64,000 nt of DNA, from positions 124,001 through 188,000 of the forward strand of contig JAHQRK010000018.1 of the NCBI GenBank assembly GCA_019828595.1, read 5' to 3'. Positions 9,986 to 22,323 of the stretch are shown here, one piece after another. The position numbers and the translations under genes were made by a program. The notes beneath the pieces were generated by a model that had not been told where the DNA came from, made no database searches, and saw only the letters and a list, made by a program, of their open reading frames with translations. The stretch comes from Aphanomyces cochlioides. Lineage: Eukaryota; Oomycota; Saprolegniomycetes; Saprolegniales; Verrucalvaceae. Position 1 is the stretch's first letter, and every line of letters begins with the position of its first letter.

Positions 9986-10907
9986 TATTACTTAAGGCTC
10001 TAACGCAACACGTAAGTACGAGACTAAGTACGATAGTAATTTTCACATACAAACGTCAAGTCAACAAATGAGCAATTTTTATATACTTTATCCAAGTACA
10101 AAATGAGCAATTTTTACATACAAACGCCAAGTCAAAAAAAGAGTTATTTGAGACAAGTTCGTTCATGCACCCATGATGCTGGACGTGGCAGTTGTCGATA
10201 ATATTAATAATCATTCCACATACAAAATGAAAATATTGTCCTACTATTTAAAATAATACCTGCCAAAGACGAGATGAATGGCAGTTGGGTTTTTCTGGGA
10301 CGATGCAAGGTGAGATGCATGTCTTAGGATAGCTTCACTCGGGCAGAAAAGGCCGCTGAATAAGCGGTCAACACACTGTGCAGTAGGGTGACGAGCCCTT
10401 TCTGCCACTTTAAGCCATACCCTGGCCAGAGGCTTGGACTCCGAAAGGCGAATTCCGACGCGATATGCGAATGTAACGAATTAGGGCCTTTTTGGCTCGA
10501 AATACCGGACATTTTCATAGAGCAGCCAGGGACAGCTATAACGTGTGTTTTTACTGTATTTTCATATTGACTTTGGACGAGTAAATCCTCTCCCCATAGT
10601 TCAACTTTTTTACAGTAAGGGGACAATGTGTAACGTTGGTTACCACTATTGCAACTGATGGTGCTACTTTTTTTGACGGAGTACCACTGTTGATAGTGGG
10701 CCTACGGCGAGTAGATTGAATCACTTCAGGGGTGTTTCATGATACGTAGCAGGTGTATTACCCAGTATCAAAGTTTCAACTCATTGGATGTACGAGTTCA
10801 ATACGCGATATTAAACAAAGTGATGTTTAATAAATACCGCGAACTCTGTACGATTTATGAAAGAAATGAGTAGTATTTTCTGGCAAACCACATTATGTTA
10901 AGCTTAA

Positions 10908-11162
10908 GTGGCGAGACACATATCCACAGTATTTTTACGATCCAATCACATTATCATTTTTGTGTTGATGTTTTTGTATGAACATTTGTCTGACGCAGTT
11001 TTCTGCGTAGAAAATAACAACTACTCGGCCTCTAAGAAAGGCAAAGGCAATCATGACAATGACAATCAAGGACATGCGATCGATAACTCCGAACCTGGCA
11101 AGCAAGCAGAGCGGAATGAAGTGCATACTGCCGAACAAGAGTCTGCATCAACTGTGAGCTAA
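10908..11162 (+). CDS. Unit B leader ORF (84 aa)
   Basis: This ORF is identical in length and sequence to the unit A leader ORF. Here the following Rep frame begins after the same GTGAGC, so the possible splice is also available. Confidence 0.35.
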   Translation: MARHISTVFLRSNHIIIFVLMFLYEHLSDAVFCVENNNYSASKKGKGNHDNDNQGHAIDNSEPGKQAERNEVHTAEQESASTVS

Positions 11163-11172
11163 TGGCTGGGCT

Positions 11173-13924
11173 GTGGATGACGATGCCTTGATGCCTAACG
11201 ACGAGGCGGCTATGAGAAAGGCCAAGAAGGCGGAGTACAACAAACGTGCTCGCGAAAAGAAACGGCAAGCTATCCTGGATGAAGTTGACGAAGAGGTGGC
11301 AATGGAAAAATCTAAAAAGGCGGAGTACAACAATCGTGCTCGCGAAAAGAAACGGCATGCTATCGTGGAAGACTTCGACAAAGAGGTGGCTATGAAAAGA
11401 TCCAAGAAGGCGGAATACAACAAACGTGCTCGCGAAAAAAAACACAACACTGAGGTTGCGAATCAAGGGCGGGGTGCCATCATTTTGCACCATACGGACA
11501 TGGATAAGAGCGACGAAGAGGAAACCAAGGAGGAGGGAGAAGACGGAATCCATTATCACGCTCAAAGTGACCATCATCTCAAGATTCTGGCAGCTCAGGA
11601 GCAAGAAGATTGCAAGCGCAGAGTTGACAATCGAAGGATCTATGCTGCGCTACAACCTAATTGTATGAATGAAGGAGGTGAAGAAGAAACCAAGGAAGGA
11701 GATATTTCCGATGGAAATGTGGATTGCAACACTGACAATCAATTACTTGCCTTGGCAAATGCTGATCCTCTGCTAAACGTGGATGTGGATTTGATTGATG
11801 TACCTCCTCGCGAGCAAGGATTAAGTCTCCGGAATAAACCCAAGGGTCGCCCGAAGAAGAAGAGTGCTCACAACAGTGCACGCGTCAGTTTCGATGACTT
11901 CGATGAATCATTGGTGCCTCTTCATACTATTGAGCAGCGTTCGATTTGCCGCCATTGCGAAGCGAAGATTTGGCCAGGCGAAGAAAAGGACTGCTGCGGT
12001 GGAGGCACTCGAGTGCTGCCTGTTGCTACCTGGCCTGACACACCCGAGTTTCGCGAATACATTGCTTTGTTTAAAACCAGAGGGTTTGTCAATAACACTC
12101 GCCGGTACAACGCCCTCTTTGCCTTTACATCTATTGGTACCCAAGAAATTATTCACAGCAACGGTGGGCCGAGATCTTATACAATCCAAGGCGCTTTGCA
12201 TCATTTGATTGGACCACTGTTGCCTGCGGACGAAGAACAAGCCAGTTACGCCCAGATCTACATTACGGATCCTGAAACGCAAGCAAGCATACGACGAAGA
12301 ATGCTTGGGGAAATCTTAATGTGTCAATTGTGACGAAAATCCAGCGTCTACTACTACAGCACAACGCGTTCACCCAGCTGTACAAGCATGCGAAGGATAT
12401 TCCAAAGGATGACGACATGAGAATTGTGCTCACTGCTCAGCCTCGAAGCAACAGCCGAACGCATAACCTTCCTATGTGTTCTGAAATCGCTGTTCTTTTT
12501 TCAGAAACGTCCAAGTCAGGGCGTCATATCTTACTGCATGGTATTGATGGCCCCGTACTCAGCGAAGTTCAGCGAAACTATCACGTTGGTAAACATGTGC
12601 GTTTGGATCGACAACCTGGGGAACAACGCTTATTTCGCATTAAGGAATTTCATTCGGCATATGACCCGCTTCAATACCCTTTGCTCTTTCCCACTGGGAC
12701 TTTGGGGTGGTCGTTTGACAACAAGAGCAGTCGCAATCATGAAAACGTGAGTTTGAACGATTATGCTCGGTACCATTTGCACGAGCGCGGTGCATTCTCT
12801 CCATTACATGCCAGCGGACCTCTATTTCAAGTGTTTGCAGTCGACAATTTTGCAAAGGTGGAAAACCAAAGGCTTCGTTATATTCGTGACCAAACCAACA
12901 ACCTCCGCAGCGACACGTACCGCGCACTTGATGACGCTGTTTCGGATGATGTGGACCTCAGAAGCATTGGAAAAAGGATTGTTTTGCCGTCATCTTACAC
13001 GGGTGGACCTCGGTACATGAGACAACGTTACCTTGACGCCATGGCAATTGTTCGCAAGTTCGGTCAACCAGACCTTTTTATCACTGTGACATGCAATCCA
13101 AAGTGGGTTGAAATCGACAGGGAGCTGGAATTGGCGAAAGACGACTATGGATTTAAACGTTCTCCAGCTGATCGACCTGACTTAGTGACGCGCATGTTCC
13201 GTCTCAAGCTCTTAGCCATTGAAGCCATGCTGTACAAGGGGGAAGTTTTGGGTCGACAAGCTGCGTGTGTTCGTGTTGTCGAATTCCAAAAGCGTGGTCT
13301 GCCTCATGCCCATATGTTGGTCATTTTCACTGGGGACGACAAAATCAAGACAGCTGCCGATATTGACAGTATTATCAGTGCAGAAATCCCCGACAAGGAA
13401 AGAATCCAAGACTGCACGAAATTATTACAACCTGCATGATTCACAAATGCAGCGACCGATGCCTGGAAAACGGGAAGTGCAAGAAAAACTTTCCAAAAGC
13501 ATACTGCAACGAAACATCAGAAGGCAGTGATGGATATCCACTCTACCGTCATCGCCGCTCTTCGGCAGAGCGGCCCTCTGAGTATACCAACCAATATGTT
13601 ATTCCGTACTGCCCAACGTTGAGTGCCATGTTCGACTGCCACATCAATGTCGAGGCGTGTACAAGTATATCTGCAGTCAAGTACCTGTACAAGTACATCT
13701 ACAAGGGCTCAGACCGCTCAAATTTTCAACTTGAGTCCGGTGAACTTGACGAAATCAAGCAATACCAAGATGCCCGCTATGTATCGTGCTGTGAGGCCCT
13801 CACACGCATTTTCTCTTTCGACATGTTCAAACGATCTCACGCTGTCGAGAAAGCGCATAGTCGCCTTGAGCATCATCTAAGCGAATGGTCATCATTGTCT
13901 TGCCGTCAAATGCGCCGTGAATAG
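11173..13924 (+). pseudogene. Unit B Rep protein with three KAEYN repeats, two frame breaks
   Basis: Frame 11173-12333 covers three KAEYN repeats, the AT-hook-like motif and the Helitron N domain. A missing G (GGGG instead of GGGGG near 12306) shifts to 12321-13439, which holds motif 1 and HUH. The shared ATGA overlap at 13436 leads to 13436-13924, with the two-tyrosine motif near 13690. After 13848 the frame runs into the foreign insert and ends with 25 or so alien residues. Unlike unit A there is no break near 11645 or 13146. Confidence 0.85.
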
Positions 13925-14163
13925 GACTGGGTACCTCGAGCGTCTGTATTATCACTGATAAGTCGTTCGTGTTATCTGTGCAAGTACTGGCATTTTTGCA
14001 CAACAAAACAGGGAAACTATTGAGGCCAATTCGAAGTAAAATAAGAAAGAAGTGAATCAGGAGTGCGAAGTAAATGCCGTCTCCTTAGTTTCAAAATAAT
14101 ATAATCTCTGATTGGATAATTTATTTTTCTTTCGGTACGAGTCGACGGTTTTTTGGTCAGGAC
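13849..14163 (-). other. 315-bp foreign segment in unit B, possibly a captured exon
   Basis: The segment has no counterpart in long units. On its minus strand a stop-free frame runs from 14084 down through the junction to a TGA at 13827-13829, 85 codons without an initiating ATG. It starts with a hydrophobic run (near 14070-14010). It then has a soluble-looking part including TLEVPSPIHGAFDGKTM and RLDDAQGDYAL. An open frame lacking a start fits an internal exon picked up by a Helitron. I do not recognise the parent gene, and a chance open frame of this length is possible. Unit D carries the same segment. Confidence 0.45.
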
Positions 14164-14346
14164 ATGATTTATCTCCTGACGAAAAAAAATATTCGTCAGT
14201 CAACAGTAGCCAATCAGAATGCTCGGCGTTAACTTATTTTTTTACTTCGAACTGGGCCTGAATCAAATTCAAAATTCATAGTATGGCTTCAAACGTTTCA
14301 TGTGTGTGATCAAATCTTTATTTTTTCCATAGCAAAAACGCTCCAC

Positions 14347-14377
14347 CCAGGGGCGTAGCCCTGGCCTCGCCCTAGTC
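14347..14377 (+). repeat. B|C junction: 3' hairpin, CTAG end, TC start
   Basis: The hairpin is at 14347-14364 and CTAG at 14372-14375, abutting TC at 14376. Confidence 0.9.
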
Positions 14378-15299
14378 TATTACTTAAGGCTCTAACGCAA
14401 CACGTAAGTACGAGACTAAGTACGATAGTAATTTTCACATACAAACGTCAAGTCAACAAATGAGCAATTTTTATATACTTTATCCAAGTACAAAATGAGC
14501 AATTTTTACATACAAACGCCAAGTCAAAAAAAGAGTTATTTGAGACAAGTTCGTTCATGCACCCATGATGCTGGACGTGGCAGTTGTCGATAATATTAAT
14601 AATCATTCCACATACAAAATGAAAATATTGTCCTACTATTTAAAATAATACCTGCCAAAGACGAGATGAATGGCAGTTGGGTTTTTCTGGGACGATGCAA
14701 GGTGAGATGCATGTCTTAGGATAGCTTCACTCGGGCAGAAAAGGCCGCTGAATAAGCGGTCAACACACTGTGCAGTAGGGTGACGAGCCCTTTCTGCCAC
14801 TTTAAGCCATACCCTGGCCAGAGGCTTGGACTCCGAAAGGCGAATTCCGACGCGATATGCGAATGTAACGAATTAGGGCCTTTTTGGCTCGAAATACCGG
14901 ACATTTTCATAGAGCAGCCAGGGACAGCTATAACGTGTGTTTTTACTGTATTTTCATATTGACTTTGGACGAGTAAATCCTCTCCCCATAGTTCAACTTT
15001 TTTACAGTAAGGGGACAATGTGTAACGTTGGTTACCACTATTGCAACTGATGGTGCTACTTTTTTTGACGGAGTACCACTGTTGATAGTGGGCCTACGGC
15101 GAGTAGATTGAATCACTTCAGGGGTGTTTCATGATACGTAGCAGGTGTATTACCCAGTATCAAAGTTTCAATTCATTGGATGTACGAGTTCAATACGCGA
15201 TATTAAACAAAGTGATGTTTAATAAATACCGCGAACTCTGTACGATTTATGAAAGAAATGAGTAGTATTTTCTGGCAAACCACATTATGTTAAGCTTAA

Positions 15300-15554
15300 G
15301 TGGCGAGACACATATCCACAGTATTTTTACGATCCAATCACATTATCATTTTTGTGTTGATGTTTTTGTATGAACATTTGTCTGACGCAGTTTTCTGCGT
15401 AGAAAATAACAACTACTCGGCCTCTAAGAAAGGCAAAGGCAATCATGACAATGACAATCAAGGACATGCGATCGATAACTCCGAACCTGGCAAGCAAGCA
15501 GAGCGGAATGAAGTGCATACTGCCGAACAAGAGTCTGCATCAACTGTGAGCTAA
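15300..15554 (+). CDS. Unit C leader ORF (84 aa)
   Basis: This ORF is the same as the unit A leader ORF. The hydrophobic stretch and charged tail are conserved without change. Confidence 0.35.
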   Translation: MARHISTVFLRSNHIIIFVLMFLYEHLSDAVFCVENNNYSASKKGKGNHDNDNQGHAIDNSEPGKQAERNEVHTAEQESASTVS

Positions 15555-15564
15555 TGGCTGGGCT

Positions 15565-18439
15565 GTGGATGACGATGCCATGATGCCTAACGACGAGGTG
15601 GCTATGAGAAAGGCCAACAAGGCGGAGTACAACAAACGTGCTCGCGAACAGAAACGGCAAGCTATCCTGGATGAAGTCGACGAAGAGGTGGCAATGGAAA
15701 AATCTAAAAAGGCGGAGTACAACAATCGTGCTCGCGAAAAGAATCGGCAAGCTCTTCTAAAGGCGGAGTACAACAATCGTGCTCGCGAAAAGAAACGGCA
15801 AGCTATCCTGGATGAAGTTGACGAAGAGGTGGCAATGGAAAAATCTAAAAAGGCGGAGTACAACAATCGTGCTCGCGAAAAGAAACGGCATGCTATCGTG
15901 GAAGACTTCGACAAAGAGGTGGCTATGAAAAGATCCAAGAAGGCGGAATACAACAAACGTGCTCGCGAAAAAAAACACAACACTGAGGTTGCGAATCAAG
16001 GGCGGGGTGCCATCATTTTGCACCATACGGACATGGATAAGAGCGACGAAGAGGAAACCAAGGAGGGAGAAGACGGAATCCATTATCACGCTCAAAGTGA
16101 CCATCATCTCAAGATTCTGGCAGCTCAGGAGCAAGAAGATTGCAAGCGCAGAGTTGACAATCGAAGGATCTATGCTGCGCTACAACCTAACCGTATGAAT
16201 GAAGGAGGTGAAGAAGAAACCAAGGAAGGAGATATTTCCGATGGAAATGTGGATTGCAACACTGACAATCAATTACTTGCCTTGGCAAATGCTGATCCTC
16301 TGCTAAACGTGGATGTGGATTTGATTGATGTACCTCCTCGCGAGCAAGGATTAAGTCTCCGGAATAAACCCAAGGGTCGCCCGAAGAAGAAGAGTGCTCA
16401 CAACAGTGCACGCGTCAGTTTCGATGACTTCGATGAATCATTGGTGCCTCTTCATACTATTGAGCAGCGTTCGATTTGCCGCCATTGCGAAGCGAAGATT
16501 TGGCCAGGCGAAGAAAAGGACTGCTGCGGTGGAGGCACTCGAGTGCTGCCTGTTGCTACCTGGCCTGACACACCCGAGTTTCGCGAATACATTGCTTTGT
16601 TTAAAACCAGAGGGTTTGTCAATAACACTCGCCGGTACAACGCCCTCTTTGCCTTTACATCTATTGGTACCCAAGAAATTATTCACAGCAACGGTGGGCC
16701 GAGATCTTATACAATCCAAGGCGCTTTGCATCATTTGATTGGACCACTGTTGCCTGCGGACGAAGAACAAGCCAGTTACGCCCAGATCTACATTACGGAT
16801 CCTGAAACGCAAGCAAGCATACGACGAAGAATGCTTGGGGAAATCTTAATGTGTCAATTGTGACGAAAATCCAGCGTCTACTACTACAGCACAACGCGTT
16901 CACCCAGCTGTACAAGCATGCGAAGGATATTCCAAAGGATGACGACATGAGAATTGTGCTCACTGCTCAGCCTCGAAGCAACAGCCGAACGCATAACCTT
17001 CCTATGTGTTCTGAAATCGCTGTTCTTTTTTCAGAAACGTCCAAGTCAGGGCGTCATATCTTACTGCATGGTATTGATGGCCCCGTACTCAGCGAAGTTC
17101 AGCGAAACTATCACGTTGGTAAACATGTGCGTTTGGATCGACAACCTGGGGAACAACGCTTATTTCGCATTAAGGAATTTCATTCGGCATATGACCCGCT
17201 TCAATACCCTTTGCTCTTTCCCACTGGGACTTTGGGGTGGTCGTTTGACAACAAGAGCAGTCGCAATCATGAAAACGTGAGTTTGAACGATTATGCTCGG
17301 TACCATTTGCACGAGCGCGGTGCATTCTCTCCATTACATGCCAGCGGACCTCTATTTCAAGTGTTTGCAGTCGACAATTTTGCAAAGGTGGAAAACCAAA
17401 GGCTTCGTTATATTCGTGACCAAACCAACAACCTCCGCAGCGACACGTACCGCGCACTTGATGACGCTGTTTCGGATGATGTGGACCTCAGAAGCATTGG
17501 AAAAAGGATTGTTTTGCCGTCATCTTACACGGGTGGACCTCGGTACATGAGACAACGTTACCTTGACGCCATGGCAATTGTTCGCAAGTTCGGTCAACCA
17601 GACCTTTTTATCACTGTGACATGCAATCCAAAGTGGGTTGAAATCGACAGGGAGCTGGAATTGGCGAAAGACGACTATGGATTTAAACGATCTCCAGCTG
17701 ATCGACCTGACTTAGTGACGCGCATGTTCCGTCTCAAGCTCTTAGCCATTGAAGCCATGCTGTACAAGGGGGAAGTTTTGGGTCGACAAGCTGCGTGTGT
17801 TCGTGTTGTCGAATTCCAAAAGCGTGGTCTGCCTCATGCCCATATGTTGGTCATTTTCACTGGGGACGACAAAATCAAGACAGCTGCCGATATTGACAGT
17901 ATTATCAGTGCAGAAATCCCCGACAAGGAAAGAATCCAAGACTGCACGAAATTATTACAACCTGCATGATTCACAAATGCAGCGACCGATGCCTGGAAAA
18001 CGGGAAGTGCAAGAAAAACTTTCCAAAAGCATACTGCAACGAAACATCAGAAGGCAGTGATGGATATCCACTCTACCGTCGTCGCCGCTCTTCGGCAGAG
18101 CGGCCCTCTGAGTATACCAACCAATATGTTATTCCGTACTGCCCAACGTTGAGTGCCATGTTCGACTGCCACATCAATGTCGAGGCGTGTACAAGTATAT
18201 CTGCAGTCAAGTACCTGTACAAGTACATCTACAAGGGCTCAGACCGCTCAAATTTTCAACTTGAGTCCGGTGAACTTGACGAAATCAAGCAATACCAAGA
18301 TGCCCGCTATGTATCGTGCTGTGAGGCCCTCACACGCATTTTCTCTTTCGACATGTTCAAACGATCTCACGCTGTCGAAACCTCGAAATACACTTGGAAG
18401 GTGAACAAGTTGTATGCATTCCTACCGACCGCCCGATGA
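15565..18439 (+). pseudogene. Unit C Rep protein, frame break at the G run
   Basis: The open frame 15565-16863 covers the five KAEYN repeats and N domain. The four-G run near 16838 (five in units A and E) shifts it. Frame 16851-17969 then carries TVTCNPKW and HAH. The shared ATGA overlap at 17966 leads to 17966-18439, with the tyrosine motif near 18210-18240. Repairs seen relative to unit A are the ATCTATGCTGCG wording near 16170 and the intact GACTATGG near 17673. Confidence 0.85.
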
Positions 18440-18543
18440 GCCCTCAGGACTTGGCAAGGAGCAACCGGACGAAACTCACCGCGTTTTTTTAACTGTGCCG
18501 TGAAAACAGTGATTCACAAGCACTTGCGCGGAATGTCTGTACC

Positions 18544-20634
18544 ATGATATCCCCGAGCATTTCGTATGGAACTCAAAGCTCCGCAAGTGGACATCACGTA
18601 AAAGGGGTGGTGATTGTATTGATCGGGAGGATGCTGACGGTGTCACCCCGCTCGGGAGACTGTTTTTTTATGCGAATGCTCTTATGCTACCGACGAGGTC
18701 CGACATCGCACGAAGATGTGCGAACCGTCAATGGCGTGGTTCATCAGACGTTCAAGTCAGCCGCACTTGCCCTTGGCTTTCTTGAAAATGACGAGGAATG
18801 GCTAACCTGCATGCGAGAAGCAACTGAAACAGCAACTCCCTATGAGCTCCGAACACTTTTTGTCAGTATTCTGATTCACTGTGAACCTGCGGACGCACGA
18901 GGGCTATGGAACAAATTCGAAGATGAAATGAGGCAAGATTTTCACCGCATGTACCCCGACGATTCTCAAAAATCTACAGCTTTCGCAATTCAGGCTTTAT
19001 CAAGATGCCTCGAGTCGAATGCATCAAGCTTGGATCGTTTTCCGGAGCTTCCACAGCTTGCACATTTCGAACAATATTTTGCTCTTGAGGAAACAAACAG
19101 GGGCCGTCAATCCAACCGATTAGTGGCTATGGAATCTTCGCACAACCAAGAACAAATCCAAGGCATTTTGGAAGGCAAGTCTACGATGACCGAAGAGCAC
19201 GAGGTCTTCTACAACGACGTTATGAGCGAGATTACGAAGGAAAGTACTGTTCGAAGAGGCAAAGTATATTTTCTCGAAGGTGAGGGCGGCTCAGGGAAGA
19301 CGTTCATCTCAAACATTTTACTGGCTCAAGTGCGCTCAATGAACAAAATTGCCTTGGCTGTTGCTTCGTCCGGACTTGCTGCTCTGAATTTGATCGGAGG
19401 TACAACTGCGCATTCGAGATTCTGTCTTCCAAGATCATTGCACGAGCTTAGCCGATGTGACGTTCGGAAGCAGTCACATCTTGCGGAACTTTTACGTCTC
19501 ACAGAACTTATCATTTGGGACGAGTGTTCGATGATGCACAAGTATGCTGTGGAGGCCGTTGATCACGTGCTACAAGATTTGATGGACAACGCGCTTCCTT
19601 TTGGTGGAAAGGTCGTCATATTCTCGGGCGACTTCAAGCAAATGCTTCCAGTCATTTTGAAGGGCACACCTGGGCTAATCCTCGAAGCATGCTTGAAGAA
19701 CAGTTACCTTTGGAGAAATATCGCACAGTTTCATCTGACGGTGAACATGAGGTTGACCAACAACAACTCAGAGAGTGTTCGAGAGTTTGCTGCATTGCTC
19801 AAGTCTATTGGTCATGGAACATACCCCACATGTACCGAACTCGGTGCCGATTACATTCGACTACCTGATGATTTGGCGATTCCATACAAGTCGCCTGATG
19901 ATTTGGGGTCATTTTTACACAGCGTCTATCAAGACATGAACAACCTGCGCATCAATGCACTTAGATCGTACTTTGGATGTCGAGCTATCCTTGCACCCAA
20001 ACATAGTGTTGTTGCTGACATCAACACAACACTTCTTGAGCGACTCACTTCCGACTGCGAAATGACATATTTGTCCGCCGATTCTGTTGCTGACAAACCC
20101 AACTCGGACACAAATGCATGCGAGTTCCCCATCGAGTTTCTGAATTCTATAGACATCAACAACTTCCCCAGCCACAAGTTGCATTTGAAAGTTGGTTGCC
20201 CCATTATTCTGCTTCGCAATTTGTGTACTTCGGAAGGCATGTGCAACGGAACACGTTTAATTGTTCTTGAGCTGAAAACACGATGTATCAAGGCTCAAAT
20301 TATGAACGGCTCCCACACGAACAAGATCGTTTACATTCCCCGAACTACTACAATTCACGATGGTGAGCAAAACAATTACCCATTTGAGCTACGCAGAAGA
20401 CAATTTCCTGTTCAAGTTGCCTTCGCAATGACGATTCACAAGGCTCAAGGTCAAACGATTTCTCACGTGGGCGTCTACCTTCCAGAACCCGTCTTCTCGC
20501 ATGGACAGCTTTACGTCGCCATGTCAAGAGCCCAAGCAAAAGGCAACATTAAGTTTTTGGTCGCCAATGGACAGTACGATGGACTGCCTGGAATCTACAC
20601 GAAAAACATTGTGTATCAAGAAGCATTACAATAG
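18544..20634 (+). CDS. Unit C PIF1-like helicase ORF (696 aa)
   Basis: The helicase motifs match those of unit A, all in one open frame: GEGGSGKT near 19280, DECSM near 19520, MSRAQ near 20525. The 5' end is shorter than in unit A because of the 1-bp loss near 18531. The Rep upstream is broken, so this unit has helicase but no continuous Rep. Confidence 0.8.
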   Translation: MISPSISYGTQSSASGHHVKGVVIVLIGRMLTVSPRSGDCFFMRMLLCYRRGPTSHEDVRTVNGVVHQTFKSAALALGFLENDEEWLTCMREATETATPYELRTLFVSILIHCEPADARGLWNKFEDEMRQDFHRMYPDDSQKSTAFAIQALSRCLESNASSLDRFPELPQLAHFEQYFALEETNRGRQSNRLVAMESSHNQEQIQGILEGKSTMTEEHEVFYNDVMSEITKESTVRRGKVYFLEGEGGSGKTFISNILLAQVRSMNKIALAVASSGLAALNLIGGTTAHSRFCLPRSLHELSRCDVRKQSHLAELLRLTELIIWDECSMMHKYAVEAVDHVLQDLMDNALPFGGKVVIFSGDFKQMLPVILKGTPGLILEACLKNSYLWRNIAQFHLTVNMRLTNNNSESVREFAALLKSIGHGTYPTCTELGADYIRLPDDLAIPYKSPDDLGSFLHSVYQDMNNLRINALRSYFGCRAILAPKHSVVADINTTLLERLTSDCEMTYLSADSVADKPNSDTNACEFPIEFLNSIDINNFPSHKLHLKVGCPIILLRNLCTSEGMCNGTRLIVLELKTRCIKAQIMNGSHTNKIVYIPRTTTIHDGEQNNYPFELRRRQFPVQVAFAMTIHKAQGQTISHVGVYLPEPVFSHGQLYVAMSRAQAKGNIKFLVANGQYDGLPGIYTKNIVYQEALQ

Positions 20635-21105
20635 TCAGGACTCCATAAAACTTCATCCATAACTAACAAACGTTATCATGTTCTTACAAATATATACACT
20701 GTGTTGTTGTGGAATTGCCGTGACTTCCTGGATCAAGTCCAATTGCATCGTACCGATGAATTGGACAATAAATCCTCGAGATTAGCTAACCCCAAACTAC
20801 GCACCTTATACTTAGATTCAACGTTATAGTATTACAAGATGAAGAAGTACGTGGTTGTCAACCAACGATGACCTCGATCTACTCATCGATCGCAGAGATT
20901 GTGCAATCTGAACTTGGGTATATGATTTATCTCCTGACGAAAAAAACATATTCGTCAGTCAACAGTAGCCAATCAGAATCCTCAGCGTTAACTTATTTTT
21001 TTACTTCGAACTGGGCCTGAATCAAATTCAAAATTCATAGTATGGCTTCAAACGTTTCATGTGTGTGATCAAATCTTTATTTTTTCCATAGCAAAAACGC
21101 TCCAC

Positions 21106-21136
21106 CCAGGGGCGTAGCCCTGGCCTCGCCCTAGTC
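21106..21136 (+). repeat. C|D junction: 3' hairpin, CTAG end, TC start
   Basis: The hairpin is at 21106-21123 and CTAG at 21131-21134, abutting TC at 21135. Confidence 0.9.
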
Positions 21137-22058
21137 TATTACTTAAGGCTCTAACGCAACACGTAAGTACGAGACTAAGTACGATAGTAATTTTCACATA
21201 CAAACGTCAAGTCAACAAATGAGCAATTTTTATATACTTTATCCAAGTACAAAATGAGCAATTTTTACATACAAACGCCAAGTCAAAAAAAGAGTTATTT
21301 GAGACAAGTTCGTTCATGCACCCATGATGCTGGACGTGGCAGTTGTCGATAATATTAATAATCATTCCACATACAAAATGAAAATATTGTCCTACTATTT
21401 AAAATAATACCTGCCAAAGACGAGATGAATGGCAGTTGGGTTTTTCTGGGACGATGCAAGGTGAGATGCATGTCTTAGGATAGCTTCACTCGGGCAGAAA
21501 AGGCCGCTGAATAAGCGGTCAACACACTGTGCAGTAGGGTGACGAGCCCTTTCTGCCACTTTAAGCCATACCCTGGCCAGAGGCTTGGACTCCGAAAGGC
21601 GAATTCCGACGCGATATGCGAATGTAACGAATTAGGGCCTTTTTGGCTCGAAATACCGGACATTTTCATAGAGCAGCCAGGGACAGCTATAACGTGTGTT
21701 TTTACTGTATTTTCATATTGACTTTGGACGAGTAAATCCTCTCCCCATAGTTCAACTTTTTTACAGTAAGGGGACAATGTGTAACGTTGGTTACCACTAT
21801 TGCAACTGATGGTGCTACTTTTTTTGACGGAGTACCACTGTTGATAGTGGGCCTACGGCGAGTAGATTGAATCACTTCAGGGGTGTTTCATGATACGTAG
21901 CAGGTGTATTACCCAGTATCAAAGTTTCAACTCATTGGATGTACGAGTTCAATACGCGATATTAAACAAAGTGATGTTTAATAAATACCGCGAACTCTGT
22001 ACGATTTATGAAAGAAATGAGTAGTATTTTCTGGCAAACCACATTATGTTAAGCTTAA

Positions 22059-22313
22059 GTGGCGAGACACATATCCACAGTATTTTTACGATCCAATCAC
22101 ATTATCATTTTTGTGTTGATGTTTTTGTATGAACATTTGTCTGACGCAGTTTTCTGCGTAGAAAATAACAACTACTCGGCCTCTAAGAAAGGCAAAGGCA
22201 ATCATGACAATGACAATCAAGGACATGCGATCGATAACTCCGAACCTGGCAAGCAAGCAGAGCGGAATGAAGTGCATACTGCCGAACAAGAGTCTGCATC
22301 AACTGTGAGCTAA
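22059..22313 (+). CDS. Unit D leader ORF (84 aa)
   Basis: This ORF has the same sequence as in the other units. Confidence 0.35.
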   Translation: MARHISTVFLRSNHIIIFVLMFLYEHLSDAVFCVENNNYSASKKGKGNHDNDNQGHAIDNSEPGKQAERNEVHTAEQESASTVS

Positions 22314-22323
22314 TGGCTGGGCT

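Larger units (their letters stand above)
9984..14375 (+). mobile_element. Helitron unit B (short, 4392 bp, helicase replaced)
   Basis: It has the same 5' and 3' ends as the long units. Identity with unit A stops at 13848 (after GCTGTCGA) and resumes at 14164. About 2.5 kb, holding the Rep/helicase linker and the helicase, is thus replaced by 315 bp of unrelated DNA. It is a deletion derivative that keeps all Rep motifs. Confidence 0.9.
14376..21134 (+). mobile_element. Helitron unit C (long, 6759 bp)
   Basis: This is a full-length internal unit with the B-E type 5' leader, five KAEYN repeats, Rep and an open helicase. A private 1-bp loss (GCGCGGAATG versus GCGCGTGAATG) lies near 18531, upstream of the helicase. 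The hairpin is at 21106-21123. Confidence 0.9.
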
